The notes under the pieces: generated by a model | Seen by the model: the letters and a program-made list of their open reading frames with translations, nothing else | Database searches by the model: none | Told to the model about the DNA's origin: nothing | Origin: Anthoceros angustus | Lineage: Eukaryota > Streptophyta > Anthocerotopsida > Anthocerotales > Anthocerotaceae | Assembly (NCBI GenBank): GCA_010909165.1 | Contig: MU008168.1 | Span: forward strand, 434,001-498,000 | DNA length: 64,000 nucleotides | Direction of reading: 5' to 3' | Program-made: the position numbers and the translations under genes | Shown: positions 1 through 10,500 of the stretch, one piece after another | How positions within the stretch are numbered: the first letter of the stretch is position 1 | How the letters are laid out: the number at the start of each line of letters is the position of its first letter

Positions 1-1090
1 CTTATCGCCTGCATGCAGGCAATACAATAGACAATGGCACACGGCATACACACAAGGACTTCTCAACAAAACTCAGCAAAGGTAGCGAATTCCAAATGCT
101 GGAAAGCATCGAAATTTCCCTCCACTCTGACCTGCATGGAGTCTCCTATGTTGATGACAAAGGCGTCCAGATTAGGCTCCACCGGAACCCACTCTCCGTC
201 TTTCTTAACCTGCAACCCCGGGACCTCACTCGGGAGCAGAACAGTGATGACTCCAAAGTCCGCGTGCCCTTTCACGCCAAGGGTGAGATCCGGCTCGGGG
301 CACCTGGGGTAGAAGTTCCAGTTCAGCATGTGGTCAAGTTTGACCTCCTGCTCAAAGTAATCCACAGGGATGCCAAGGTTTTCAGCCATGACAGCCAGCA
401 GCTTGGAAGCCAAAGTGTGAACGCCGTGGACATATTCTACTACGGTCTCTCTGCAGCGTCACACAAGATTATGAGCTTCCAGTGAGCCGATTCAGGAACT
501 ACTCTATTCCACACTGCGCATGCCCGCAGGCACACAGGATATGCCACATACTTGTACAGAGGCGGCTTGTCCGGCCAGACTCCGGGAGCCTCCTCCCAGC
601 CAGGTTCAAAAGTATGCATCATCACATCTCTCCAGTCCTTAGTGGCCTCCTGCTCGCAGTAGAAGTCCAGACTACAGAAGAAAGACGTCCGCACACCGGG
701 CCCCGAACTGAACGCCAGCTTCTCGTGTGCAGGCAGCCGATGGAAGCGCTCCGCCATGTCCAGGCCGCGATCCATAGCAGCCCGCGGCACGCCGTGGTTG
801 ATCACCTGCACTACAAGATAAACATTTGAAACAATTTGAGTCGCCCGCATGCTCACCTAACAGCTTACTTGGAAGAAGCCCCATTGTTTGCAGGCTTGGT
901 GGATTTGGTCCAAGGTGGCGGCCCGGTGTGGGCCGTCGAGCTTGGAGAGGTCTATGACAGGGAGGCGCTGCGTCTTGTGGGCGTCGGCCACCTTGGCATT
1001 GGCTCGCTCCTGGAGGGGCCTGATGAACTGGCTCGGCACGGAGTCGAGCCCGCCATCCACCATCGCCTTCACTCCGGCCCCGGCCGCCAT
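1..1090 (-). CDS. 2-oxoglutarate/Fe(II)-dependent dioxygenase, 3' end beyond window
   Basis: Exons read on the minus strand are 1090-869, 805-552, 450-132 and 8-1 (continuing off the left edge). All junctions are GT-AG and in frame. The start is the ATG at 1090. The visible 265 residues carry the DIOX_N signature (LPVIDLS near residue 45, GFFQ-VINHGVP across intron 1) and the start of the Fe(II)/2OG core: LNWNFYPRCPEPDLTLG, then HAD, giving the His and Asp of the HxD metal triad, then GLQVKKDGEWVPVEP and FVINIGD. The distal His and the RxS motif that binds 2-oxoglutarate would lie in the missing last exon. The fold belongs to the soluble plant DOXC class (flavonoid, gibberellin, jasmonate and related oxidations). 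The substrate cannot be assigned. Introns are 63, 101 and 123 bp. Confidence 0.9.
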
Positions 1091-1647
1091 AGCCTCCCAC
1101 TCCACACGGATTGTTATGAACGTTGCACGGATTGGAAGCTCCACCAGTTGCCCTGAACCAGGGCGAAGTTGCCCTGCTTTGTGGGCACTGCGGTGACCTC
1201 TATCTGGATTCCCGACGTGGACCAAGTGCCGCACACGTCCAGCGGCAGCTGTGTGGAATGGGGCCGATGTTCCTTCTGCAGTACGCGGGGAATCTGATGG
1301 CGGCTCCTGTGGACTAAAATACACTTCTTCTTCCTAGCACCATCCGGAATTCATGGGATTCGATTCGCGGTTGATCACCTGCACCAGATAAAAATTTGAA
1401 TCAATTTGAGTCGCTCACGTAACAGCTTACTTGATGAGCGCAATCGCGGAAGTTTGAACGGCATCTCCTCCCTCCCACATCATGAGGTTCCGGAGACCAA
1501 GTCCACCTTGGTCACACTTCGAAGCCTGGAGGTCGCCAGGGCCTCTACGTTTCGGGCAATTTTGCTTTGCGTTTTCCACGGTGAGCAATATCGGAAAATT
1601 ACAATAGCTAACGATCTCATAAATTCCATTATCACCTCTAATTCGTA
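1091..1647. other. Upstream region of the dioxygenase gene with a copied intron fragment
   Basis: This is the 5' flank of the dioxygenase. At about 1363-1434 it carries a second, diverged copy of the exon 1/intron 1/exon 2 junction of the same gene. No other gene is visible here. Confidence 0.5.
1363..1434 (-). pseudogene. Remnant copy of dioxygenase intron 1 with both splice boundaries
   Basis: The stretch matches 795-870 closely: it contains GGTTGATCACCTGCA, then a diverged intron ending in AATTTGAGTCGC, then AACAGCTTACTTG, in the same order and orientation. It therefore repeats the VINHG acceptor side and the GFFQ donor side of the neighbouring gene. The flanking exons are not preserved. 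It looks like debris of a former tandem duplicate. Confidence 0.7.
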
Positions 1648-1671
1648 CGCTAGAGGGAGGGCTTGAACCTC

Positions 1672-1704
<33 letters not shown>

Positions 1705-1721
1705 AACTGAGCTACTCCAGC
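1648..1721 (-). tRNA. trnN-GTT: tRNA-Asn (anticodon GTT)
   Basis: Read on the minus strand, the 74 nt fold as a full cloverleaf. The acceptor stem is GCTGGAG paired with CTCTAGC (one G-U), with discriminator G. The D arm contains AGCTCAGTTGGTTAGAGC. The anticodon arm is GTGTGGCTGTTAACCACA with anticodon GTT (complement of 1685-1687), and the T arm contains GGTTCAAGCC. No intron and no encoded CCA, as expected for a nuclear eukaryotic gene. A and B box promoter elements are internal (D and T arms). Confidence 0.97.
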
Positions 1722-2006
1722 TTACACCGCTGCGCCAATTTTATTCAATATTAGAAATATGAGCTCACACAGCTGGATGTCACTTACAGTATGAGAAAAG
1801 ATCGAGCCGTGACTGTGTATAACCTTTGACCAGGTCCCAGAAAATCAGGGCTCAACGGGAGAACATAAGGAATTTCAAATGCTGGAATCTCTCTTCCCAG
1901 GTGGGGAGCACCTCGAGCGGAAGCTCGTATGGGTTATTAGCAGCTAGGTCTTAGTGGACTGTCGAAGAGGACTGCAATAGGCCTCTTCTTCAGTTCTTAT
2001 TTGATG
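1722..2006. other. Spacer between the kinase stop codon and tRNA-Asn
   Basis: It probably includes the 3' UTR of the P-loop kinase gene upstream on the minus strand. No conserved element was recognised. Confidence 0.4.
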
Positions 2007-4346
2007 TCATGCCGCATTCGACGTTTTTGTTCGGCCCACGCTGTCTTCGTAGACGAGGAGCTGCCCTCTCAACACCGTCTGACGTTGGAGTCTTTCTGCA
2101 GAAACCAAACTGTCTTTCCATTTTTGGACTTGTCCGCACCGGTCGGTGAGGCCTGGATACAGCTCATAAATGGAACTCGCATGTTGATTTAAGGTGGACA
2201 ATTGTTGGACGGCCCTGAAGGCCTCGTTGTCAACAAGCAGCTTGCTGGTCCCTTCCTTCCACCCGATTAGCTGTCATGGCACACAAACATGAGTCGGGAG
2301 GTGGTGGGCCGAAAACTGAACTAGCCTTGGCAGATGGGGTACCCTTCTCAACAGCCTCAAACCCAAAACCACAGCCACTCCGGATGGGAAAGTTACCTCG
2401 GCAGGTTGGCCAACTGCACTGGTTGAGTATATCTTGGCATGGTCTACAAGCTCGCAGTACTTTTCCACAGACTGCGAGAACAACTTGTGAGATTTAAGTT
2501 GGCCTCCTACTGGGACTCCTCGTCCTGTGAGAATGGCTCGTCTGAGAGCAAGAGTGAGGCCGTTAGTTGGTGAACGTTCCTCCACAAACCTGAAAGTGAA
2601 ATCAGACATGTTGCGTACCTCATCCCTCGCACTACAGCAACATAAGCTTCGCAAGTTACGCCAGCAAGCTCAATCCGGTAAGGCTTCTTAGACTGCTGCG
2701 GAGAAGGATCTTCAGGCTGCTTTCCCCCATGGACTGAGGAATCCTCACTTCCCAGTGATTCTGCATCGTCCTCATCCTCCACCGGTTCCCAATATTTCTC
2801 CTGAACAACACCATCGGGTCCTTTGGTATATCCCGGACCCAAACGATACTTCCTTCGGTGAACGTCTCGTGCCATTTCAATAGTTTGCACAACGAAAGGC
2901 TCCCATGACATGGTCCCGTCGTAGATGATATCTCGCCCTTCATTCAAGGCGGCAACTAGCAGTGAAGACGCTGCCTGAGTGGAGGAATCATGGACCTGGA
3001 ATCCACCGTACAACGGAATACGTAACATAAACCGGGTCACCATCAACGGCCCACCATGGCGTTCACATCAAACAAGAAGATGGTGCCGACCCACTAACCA
3101 GTTGTGCAGTTTGTGCCACATCAATGTGGCCCAGAGAGTTGAGAGCACGGTAGACCACGTCCGTCTCCTTGAAAGCATCAGCCTCAACCACCACCGCATT
3201 CGGACCAGCATGCGCCCAGAAGGGGCTGCAATAAACCGTCTCGGTATCAGTCCAGAGTAAGTGAAATCCAGCGCTGGTTTCAGTGCAACAAAAAGCTCGG
3301 AGAAAGTGGATGGTACCACTGCATGACATCTTTTACCGCAGTACTCTTTCCAGCGCCCATTCCCCCGCCAATCATAAGTAGGACAGGGCTTCGAGAACAA
3401 GACTCCACAGGAACCATGACCTCCTTATCACCGGGCAGCGATGGGTGCCTCCCCATCCTCTTGAGCTGCTCCAGCATGGTGGACATGACCCGCTTCATGT
3501 TCAGCGTCTTCACCACCTGGTCGATCTGATGTTGCCTGCCCAGAAACAAAAAGCGGTAGCATCAGAGCCCCAAGAACCCGCACCAACCCTCCAGACACAA
3601 CCATCCCATCCCCATCATCGAACCACGCACCTAGTGGCAGTGAGCACAGCCTTCCGAAGCTTGCCCTTGGACGACCCACTCCCCGCCCCAACAATCTGCA
3701 ACACTGAAGACAATATCTTAAAAAGGACCGCCCCATAACCAAGCCCCAAGCAGCAGCATTCTACAACACTGGCTGCACGACTCATCACCTGCTCCAAAAA
3801 GATGGGCGCATGATCCCAGTGGAAACTGAAATACGACAGCAAGCACGACTCCAGCTCCTTGAGCAGCTCCTCGTACACCGACTCCACCTTGTTGTCCGCG
3901 GACACATCGCAAACCTTGGAGATAAGGTTGAAGAGATGCTCCAGGCTGTCATCGGAGCCGGACTTATCCCCCCGCAGGAAGCCCTCCGCCCCCTTAGCCA
4001 ACCGCCTCCCGATCTCCGTATCCCCACTCAACCCGAGCTGCCGAACTGCACCACCCCGATCCAGATCCCAATCCCAATCCCAATCCCAATCCCCAATCCC
4101 CAATCCCGTTAGGTCAAAACAACACCACCTCCAACCCCGACCAGCAAGCAATGCAACATCCCACCGGCACGCACCAACGTAATCCCCGAACACCTCAATC
4201 CCCTCCACCCGGCCAGCCCGGTTGTAGTACAGCAGCGGCTGCAGCCTGCCATACCTCCGCCCCCGCCGAACCTTCACCGCGACCCCGCCCAGCCCCAGAG
4301 CAATCGCTCCGGCGAACACGTACTTCAACATCCTCCCCGCCTGCAT
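2007..4346 (-). CDS. Plant zeta-toxin-fold P-loop kinase-like protein, 8 exons
   Basis: Exons 4346-4175, 4045-3789, 3695-3631, 3535-3317, 3225-3099, 2995-2619, 2541-2397 and 2270-2007 join in frame with GT-AG introns of 77-129 bp to give 541 residues. The start is the ATG at 4346, which opens with a short hydrophobic segment (residues 8-26, possible membrane anchor) followed by LQPLLYYNRAGRVEGIEV. The Walker A motif is GGGMGAGKST (about 221-230). VEADAFKETDV (about 251-261) supplies the Asp expected in zeta-type kinases, and then come LNEGRDIIYDGT and KKPYRIELAGV. The last exons carry RRAILTGR, YCELVDHAKIY and SIYELYP. This order is that of the conserved plant family often annotated as zeta toxin domain or calmodulin-binding P-loop protein. 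Its cellular substrate is not established, and it is a normal plant gene rather than part of a toxin-antitoxin pair. It looks intact. Confidence 0.9.
4062..4106. repeat. (CCCAAT)n microsatellite in kinase intron 1
   Basis: About seven near-perfect hexanucleotide units (GGGATT on the transcribed strand) lie in the 129 bp first intron of the P-loop kinase gene, just upstream of its acceptor in transcript order. G-run rich on the RNA strand. Confidence 0.9.
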
Positions 4347-4573
4347 CACACCCCGACACAATCTCCCATGGCGGCAGCGCCGGAGCCTTCAGCAGGGCCC
4401 GGAGCCCGGCCGCCCGCGCTCCGACCACACCAACCTCCAGATCTGGGCCTGATGATTGCGACAGGACTTGCTCACTGCTTTCTCCTCCACTCGCAATGAC
4501 GAAGAAGGCGGATGCATCCATGCACCATGCTCGGAAGAAGGAAGATAGATGATGACAACAGCAAATAACTCTT
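4347..4573. promoter_or_regulatory. Short intergenic region: PNGase A 3' end and kinase 5' region
   Basis: These 227 bp separate the stop of the peptide N-glycanase gene from the start of the P-loop kinase gene on the same strand. The space must hold a poly(A) site and the promoter/5' leader of the kinase gene. No TATA box was convincingly seen. Confidence 0.4.
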
Positions 4574-6376
4574 TTACAATGCAGTAATGCCAATGCAGCG
4601 ATCGGACACACGATCGGACACCACCGCGTACTTCCTAGTAACTACGCGCCTCTCGAAGCACCCCGAGCTGCTCTGAAACGCGTATCGTTCCCTCGACTCG
4701 CCCGCTCCAGAGTTGGTGTTGTTAGGGAAGATGACGAGCGAGGCGGACGCGGCCTGCTCGTTGTCGAGCGAGTCGAAGGCGCTCACGCCGGGGGACGCGG
4801 GGACGGTAACCTCCCCCTCGCGTTCGAACCCGTGGGTCAGGTTGACGGAGATGGCCACAGCCCCATCCCCCTCATCCGCCTCCCGGTACCCCAGCCGGAT
4901 CGGGAAGGAGAGCCCGCTGTGCATATGCAGGATCTCCTTCGCATCCCCTTTGGCCAGGAGCTTGGATCTGATTCTCGTGCCCTGATCCACGGTCTGGACG
5001 CTGGCCTTGTCTGCGAACACCATGTCGTTCCAGAACCGGTATCGGTGCTCTGCGGATGTCCCCACCTTCCCGTGCGAGGACTGCACGTACCCCGAGTAGG
5101 CGATCCTTCTGGAAGCGGAGGTGGTGAAGCGCCCGTCCAGCCCGGTGGAGTAGCCGTGGGAGTCGAGCTTCTGGGATGCTTCCGGGGCGGAGTGTCGGAG
5201 CAGCTTCCCGCTCGTCTGCTCCACTTCGGGGTCGAGCCAGAGGTGGAGGTTGCCCTGCACGAACCAGACGTTGAGCGCGTTCCGCACGGAGAAGGTGAAG
5301 GTGTGGGGGGAGCCGTCCACGATCCCGCCCACGAACGGGGTGATGTCGAAGTCGTAGCTGGGGAGGTTGAAGGCCCCGATCGCGGCTGCTGGGCGCCAGA
5401 GGTAGGGGTCGATTCCGCCGGTGTAGATTACCGGGAAGGGCCACACTGCCGCGATCACCTTCCCGTCCAGCCCGACCTCCACCTCCCGGAACGGGCCGTT
5501 GCCGGGGTAGCCGGAGACGTTGGCGTGCTTGATCCAGACGTCGGGTGCGTTGGTGTACCAGAATTCGTCCTGCTCGTGGAAGGAGACGCAGACCTCGAGG
5601 ACGGCGCGGTGGGTGTTGCGGGGGATGGAGGCCACCGGGACAGGAAGGACGTGGGACGAGTTCTCGATGCGCTGGAGGTAGCCTCCGTCCCCCAGCTCGG
5701 CCGACATGTGCACGACCGGGATGATGACGTCCGCAGGGGCGGAGATGGAAGACGGTGGTGGGTCTGCTGCTTCTGCTCCGGGGTAGAACCAGGCCTCCAG
5801 GGTGACGTCGAAGATGCCGGTGTAGGTGCTGTCAACCACGTTGGCCAGGGACATCACCAGCCGGGCCGCGTCGTGGAACTGGGATGCGAAGCGGGTGACG
5901 TCCTTCTCCACCTCCCACACGATTCCCTGCGGCACGGGCTCCGCCGTGCAGGTGCGGAAGATCTCCACCCCGTTGATCCACACCGCCGAGATGCGGTCGA
6001 ACTGGCGGCCCTTGCATGTGCCCTTCCATTTCAGCACCACCTTCTCCCACCGCGTCCTGCATTGCTCCGGGACCCTTACCTCGGCCTCTGCCGGAGGTTC
6101 CCCGTAGGTGAAGGCGAAGGAATGGCGCAACAGCAGCACCCGGCAGGGCTCCACTCCCGCTGGCACATCCACCGGCCTCGCCACCTCGAAGAAGCGCTCC
6201 GGCTCCGGCTCCTGCTGCTCCTTCTCCTGGGATGCGATTCCTCCTCTCCCCGCCTCCTGCGCGCGGAACAAGCTCCGCAGCCGGTGTGGGCTCGAATCCG
6301 CACCCTTGCCTACCGCCCAACTCCCGCACCTGCCGCAGGCTACCAGAGCCAGCAGCAGCAGCGGCAGCAGAGACAT
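4574..6376 (-). CDS. Peptide-N4-(N-acetyl-beta-glucosaminyl)asparagine amidase A (PNGase A)
   Basis: An uninterrupted 600-residue frame starts at the ATG at 6376; the frame stays open 13 codons further upstream but without an ATG. The N-terminus MSLLPLLLLALVA is a signal peptide, so the protein enters the secretory pathway. The PNGase A domain begins near residue 61 (RFFEVARPVDVP) and includes LLRHSFAFTYGEPP, CKGRQFDRISAVWINGVEIF (about 121-140), TCTAEPVPQGIVWEVEKDV and STYTGIFDV (about 183-191), all family hallmarks. Enzymes of this almond-type family remove N-glycans from glycopeptides, including core alpha-1,3-fucosylated ones, in acidic compartments or the apoplast. Several N-x-S/T sequons suggest it is glycosylated. 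Length and lack of introns are usual for plant members. No defect was seen. Confidence 0.93.
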   Translation of the reverse strand: MSLLPLLLLALVACGRCGSWAVGKGADSSPHRLRSLFRAQEAGRGGIASQEKEQQEPEPERFFEVARPVDVPAGVEPCRVLLLRHSFAFTYGEPPAEAEVRVPEQCRTRWEKVVLKWKGTCKGRQFDRISAVWINGVEIFRTCTAEPVPQGIVWEVEKDVTRFASQFHDAARLVMSLANVVDSTYTGIFDVTLEAWFYPGAEAADPPPSSISAPADVIIPVVHMSAELGDGGYLQRIENSSHVLPVPVASIPRNTHRAVLEVCVSFHEQDEFWYTNAPDVWIKHANVSGYPGNGPFREVEVGLDGKVIAAVWPFPVIYTGGIDPYLWRPAAAIGAFNLPSYDFDITPFVGGIVDGSPHTFTFSVRNALNVWFVQGNLHLWLDPEVEQTSGKLLRHSAPEASQKLDSHGYSTGLDGRFTTSASRRIAYSGYVQSSHGKVGTSAEHRYRFWNDMVFADKASVQTVDQGTRIRSKLLAKGDAKEILHMHSGLSFPIRLGYREADEGDGAVAISVNLTHGFEREGEVTVPASPGVSAFDSLDNEQAASASLVIFPNNTNSGAGESRERYAFQSSSGCFERRVVTRKYAVVSDRVSDRCIGITAL

Positions 6377-6655
6377 TGGTCCCCGGCCGCTGCCAATTTC
6401 ACGCTCCAGCAACAATAAGATGATGCCTTACGTGCGTCGCAACGAGCCAGTGCACCCCGCTCTCGGCCTGGCTCTGACAGGCGGAATGCCAGGCTTTACA
6501 TCTTGCTATTAGCCAACGTCAAGTGTGCCGCCGTCCACCAACCAAGGAAACATTGCATCGGATTCCGACTCGCGTCTCGCCGTGCGAGAATGAAGCTTAC
6601 CGTTCGACCCCGCTGACTACCGCGTTTCGTCACGGAGTCCTCGCTGTGGGCATTT
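6377..6655. promoter_or_regulatory. PNGase A upstream region
   Basis: This 5' flank of the PNGase A gene contains no other gene. Only about 280 bp separate the start codon from the first repeat sequences of the large satellite/LINE island, so the core promoter must lie within it or extend into the repeats. Confidence 0.45.
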
Positions 6656-6845
6656 CTGGTGAAGCTTGCTGTCTTGCATGCCGTCTTGTCTGCCAAGCTC
6701 ACCAGCCACGGGCCCCTACATAGTGCATGGAGTGCCCTATGTAGCCGTCTTGTCTGCCAAGCTCACCAGCCACGGGCCCCTACATAGTGCATGGAGTGCA
6801 TAGGGCACTCCATGCACTACACTTCCATGCACCACACAGACACTT
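6655..6845. repeat. Truncated satellite units with a perfect hairpin at the array edge
   Basis: A block containing CGTCTTGTCTGCCAAGCTC and CACGGGCCCCTACATAGTGC is present twice in tandem (about 6,682-6,742 and 6,743-6,800). It shares GCCAAGCTCACCAGCCACGG with the main satellite. Positions 6786-6799 and 6805-6818 form a perfect 14 bp inverted repeat around a 5 nt loop. The block then runs into LINE fragment 1. Confidence 0.8.
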
Positions 6846-7504
6846 CCATATAACCTTTACTATAGCGATGCGCTTCCGTTTGGACTTGGTTCAGCGAGTG
6901 GCTTTTTCACTTCGTACCTGTAAATGTGGCTTTGCCCTAGACATATGTGGATGCATCTTGCTCGTTGTCCCGGTGGTCAACATATTACCACCCATGATGC
7001 CATTCGTGATGTTATATTTGCAATAGCTCGTGAATGTGGGTGTATGGCTTGGAGGGAGAACTAGGCTTTACCTACAGGAATGACAGTTAGAGCCGACTTC
7101 TATCTCGTTCGGGGTGATCAAGTTTCCGTGACAGATGTGGCAGTTACTGACCCAACATAGAACACCACCTTTGAATATATTATCCTATACCGTCCAAGTT
7201 GGACAGTAGCTAGGGGCGACGGCTTCCAAGGTAACTAAGTATAGAGGAATGCAGTCAAACCACCTCTTCATCCGTTTGCCTTGGAGAGATATGGAGCGTT
7301 GGCTTGCATGCAGACCACCCTTTCATCCGCTTGCCTTGGAGAGATATAGAGCGTTGGCTAAGAACTTTGATAAATTGATGGAGTCCTTCATGGATTCTGC
7401 TATGTGTGGGTACCTCTTTCCTATCGGTAGTAGTTTAGGTCCTACTATGGGCATGGAGCGCAACCCTAGAAAGAGGGGCGAGTGTGGTTCCTACGGGGCC
7501 GAGT
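6846..7504 (+). mobile_element. LINE ORF C-terminal fragment, copy 1 (zinc knuckle and restriction-like endonuclease)
   Basis: The translated fragment has an amphipathic stretch ITFTIAMRFRLDLVQ, a Cys/His cluster (TCKCGFALDICG, then HLARCP.GG.....HDAIRD when aligned with copy 3), then MTVRADF and SVTDVAVTDP. This is the pattern C-x-C-G, G-x-H-x-L-x-C, GG, HDA followed by RAD...DV that ends RLE-type LINE proteins, the Asp pair being PD-(D/E)xK catalytic candidates. Copy 1 lacks a G in TGTGGGATGC (near 6,947) and has in-frame stops, so it is dead. It joins satellite sequence on both sides. Family assignment is by motif pattern only. Confidence 0.65.
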
Positions 7505-10500
7505 GAAAGCGTACACCTCTTCCACAAACTCTAAACCACCACACAAGCCACGGTGCTCCCACCAATCGACGCCACATTTGCAGCCACACCGCCAGCTCAC
7601 CAACCACGTCCCTCTTCCATGCACCACACAGACATGTGCCACACCTCTTCCACACAACCTAAACCATACCACACAAGCCATGATGCTCTCACCAATCACG
7701 CCACACATTTGCAACGCCAAGCTCACCAACCACGAGCCACCTGTTCCCACGACATGTGCCACACACACACACCCTAAACTGCGTACAACCCATCTAAGCA
7801 CCACACCTCTTCGACCCTAAACCACACCAACAAAGCCACCTGGCCGCGCCCACCAACGCGCCCACCAATCACCGTGGCCCACCAATGCACACCACACATT
7901 TGTACCGCCAAGCTCACCACGACCTTTCTTCCACATACTCCACGTACATGCCACACCTCTTTCACACCCTACACCACACCACACAAGCCACGGTGCTCAC
8001 CAATCCACATGCCACACATTTGCATACACCTTCCAGCTCACACCACGGGCCTCTTTCCACATACTACACAAACATGTGCACACCTCTTCCACACACCTAA
8101 CAGTACCACACAAGCCGCGGTGCTCCCACCAATGTGCCGCCACATTTGCAGCCACACCGCTAAGCTCACCGACTTGGGCCTCTCTTCCACATACTACACA
8201 AACATGTGCCACACCTCTTCCAAACCACACCACACACACAAGCCACAATGCACCCACCAATCTGCACTTCACATTTGCAGCCACACACTGCCAAGCTCAC
8301 CAGCCACGGGCCTCTCTTCCACATACTACACAAACATGTGCCACACCTCTTCCACACACCCTAAACCACACGACACAAGCCACCGCGCCCCCACCAATCT
8401 GCCGCCACATTTGCAGCCACACCACACAAGCCTGGCACACCTCTTCCACACACCCTAAACCACACACACAAGCCACAACGCTCCACCAGGCGCACCAATC
8501 CACGTGCCACACATTTGTAGCCACACCTCTTCCACGCAGCCTAAACCACATTGACATACAAGCCACATTGCACACACCAATTTGCACGCCACACATTTGC
8601 AGCCACACCTGCCAAGCTGACAAGCCACACCTCTTCCACACATCACACAGACATGTGCCACACCTCTTCCACATGTGCCACACCTCTTCCACACACCTTA
8701 AACCACACCACACAAGCCACCGCGCCCCCACCGGCGCACCCACCAATCCATGTCCCACACATTTGTAGCCGCACCCCTTCCACGGACCCTAAACCACATT
8801 GACACACATGCCACAATGCACCCACCAGCGCACCCACCAATCCATGTGCCACACATTTGCAGCCACACCTGCCAAGCTAAGTAGCCACACTTCTTCCACA
8901 AACCGTAAACCACACCAGACAAGCCACAATGCACCCTCCAATCTACACACCACATTTGCAGCCACACCTCCCTAGCTCACTAGCCCCGGGCCCTCTTCCG
9001 TGGGCCATACACCCTCACTTGCCAAGCTAAGCAGCCACACCTCTTCCACAAACCACACACCACAAGCCACAACGCACCCACCAATCGGCCATTGTGCTTC
9101 TACCCATCAGCCACGGCCCCTCTTCCACACACCACACAGATACGAGCCACACCTCTTCCACACACCCTAAACCACACCACACAAGCCACGATGCTCTCAT
9201 CAATCTGTACGCCACACATTTGCAGCCACACCTGCCAAGCTCACTAGCCACAGGCCCCTCTTCCATGCACCACACAGATATGTGCCACAACTCTTTCACA
9301 CACCATAAACCACACCACACAAGCCACATTGCACCTACCAATTTGCACGCCACATTTGCAGCCACACCTTAAGCTCACTCTGACCCTCTTCCACATCACA
9401 CGGACATGCCACACCTTCCACGCACCCTAAACCCTACCACACGCCACATTGCACCCACCAATTTGCACGCCACATTTGCAGCCACACCAAGCTCACAAGC
9501 CACCTCTTTCACGACTCTAAACCACAACACACAAGCCACAACGCACCCAGGCGCCGCAATCCACATGCCACACATTTGTAGCCACACCTCTTCCACGCAC
9601 CCTAAACCACAACACACAAGCCACAACGCACCCGCAATCTACACACACACTGCGGCCACCTCTTCCACAAACCCTAAACCACAACACACAAGCCACAACG
9701 CGCCCACCAATCTACACCACACATTTGCAGCCACACCTCTTCCACAACCTAAACCACACCACACAAGCCACAACGCACCCCAACCTACACACCACTCATT
9801 TGCAACACACCTACCTAGCTCACCGGCCCGGGCCCTCTTGAGTGGGCCATAGGGGTTCATGTGCCACACCTCTTCCACACACCTAAACCACACCACAACA
9901 CAAGCCACGCACCACCAATCAGCCACCGTGCTCCCACCAATCGCAGCCATACATTTGCAACCACACCGCTTAAGCTCACCGTGCAGGCCTCTCTTCCATG
10001 CACCTACACACACCACTCATTTGCACACCTACCTAGCTCACCGGCCCTCTTAGTGGGCCATAGGAGTTCATGTGCCACACCTCTTCCACACACTAAACCA
10101 CACCACAAGCCACAACGCACCCACCAATCAGCCACCGTGCTCCCACCAATCTGCACGCCATACATTTGCAACCACACCGCTTAAGCTCACGACACGGCCT
10201 CTCTTCCATGCACACACATACATCGCCACCTCTTGCACACAACCTAAGCCACACCACATAAGCCACAAGGCACCCACCAGCGCACCCACCAATTTGCCAC
10301 CCATTTGCGGCCACACCAAGCTCACCACGACGACTCCTCTTCCATGCACCACGGATATGTTCACACCTCTTCCACACCATAAACCACACAACCCACATTG
10401 CACCCACCAATTTGCATACCCGTTTGCAGCCACACCACCAAGCTCACGCAGCCTCTTCCATGCACCACACCATGTGCCACCTCTTCCACACACCATAAAC

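Noticed and set aside
2007-4346. A bacterial-type toxin gene acquired by transfer
   Set aside because: Eight introns and the N- and C-terminal extensions match the conserved plant family with a zeta-toxin-like fold. There is no antitoxin partner and no sign of recent transfer.
4832-6418. Plus-strand frame of about 530 codons opposite PNGase A
   Set aside because: It is the shadow of the PNGase A coding strand in GC-rich DNA. The product has no domain, while the minus-strand frame matches a known family throughout.
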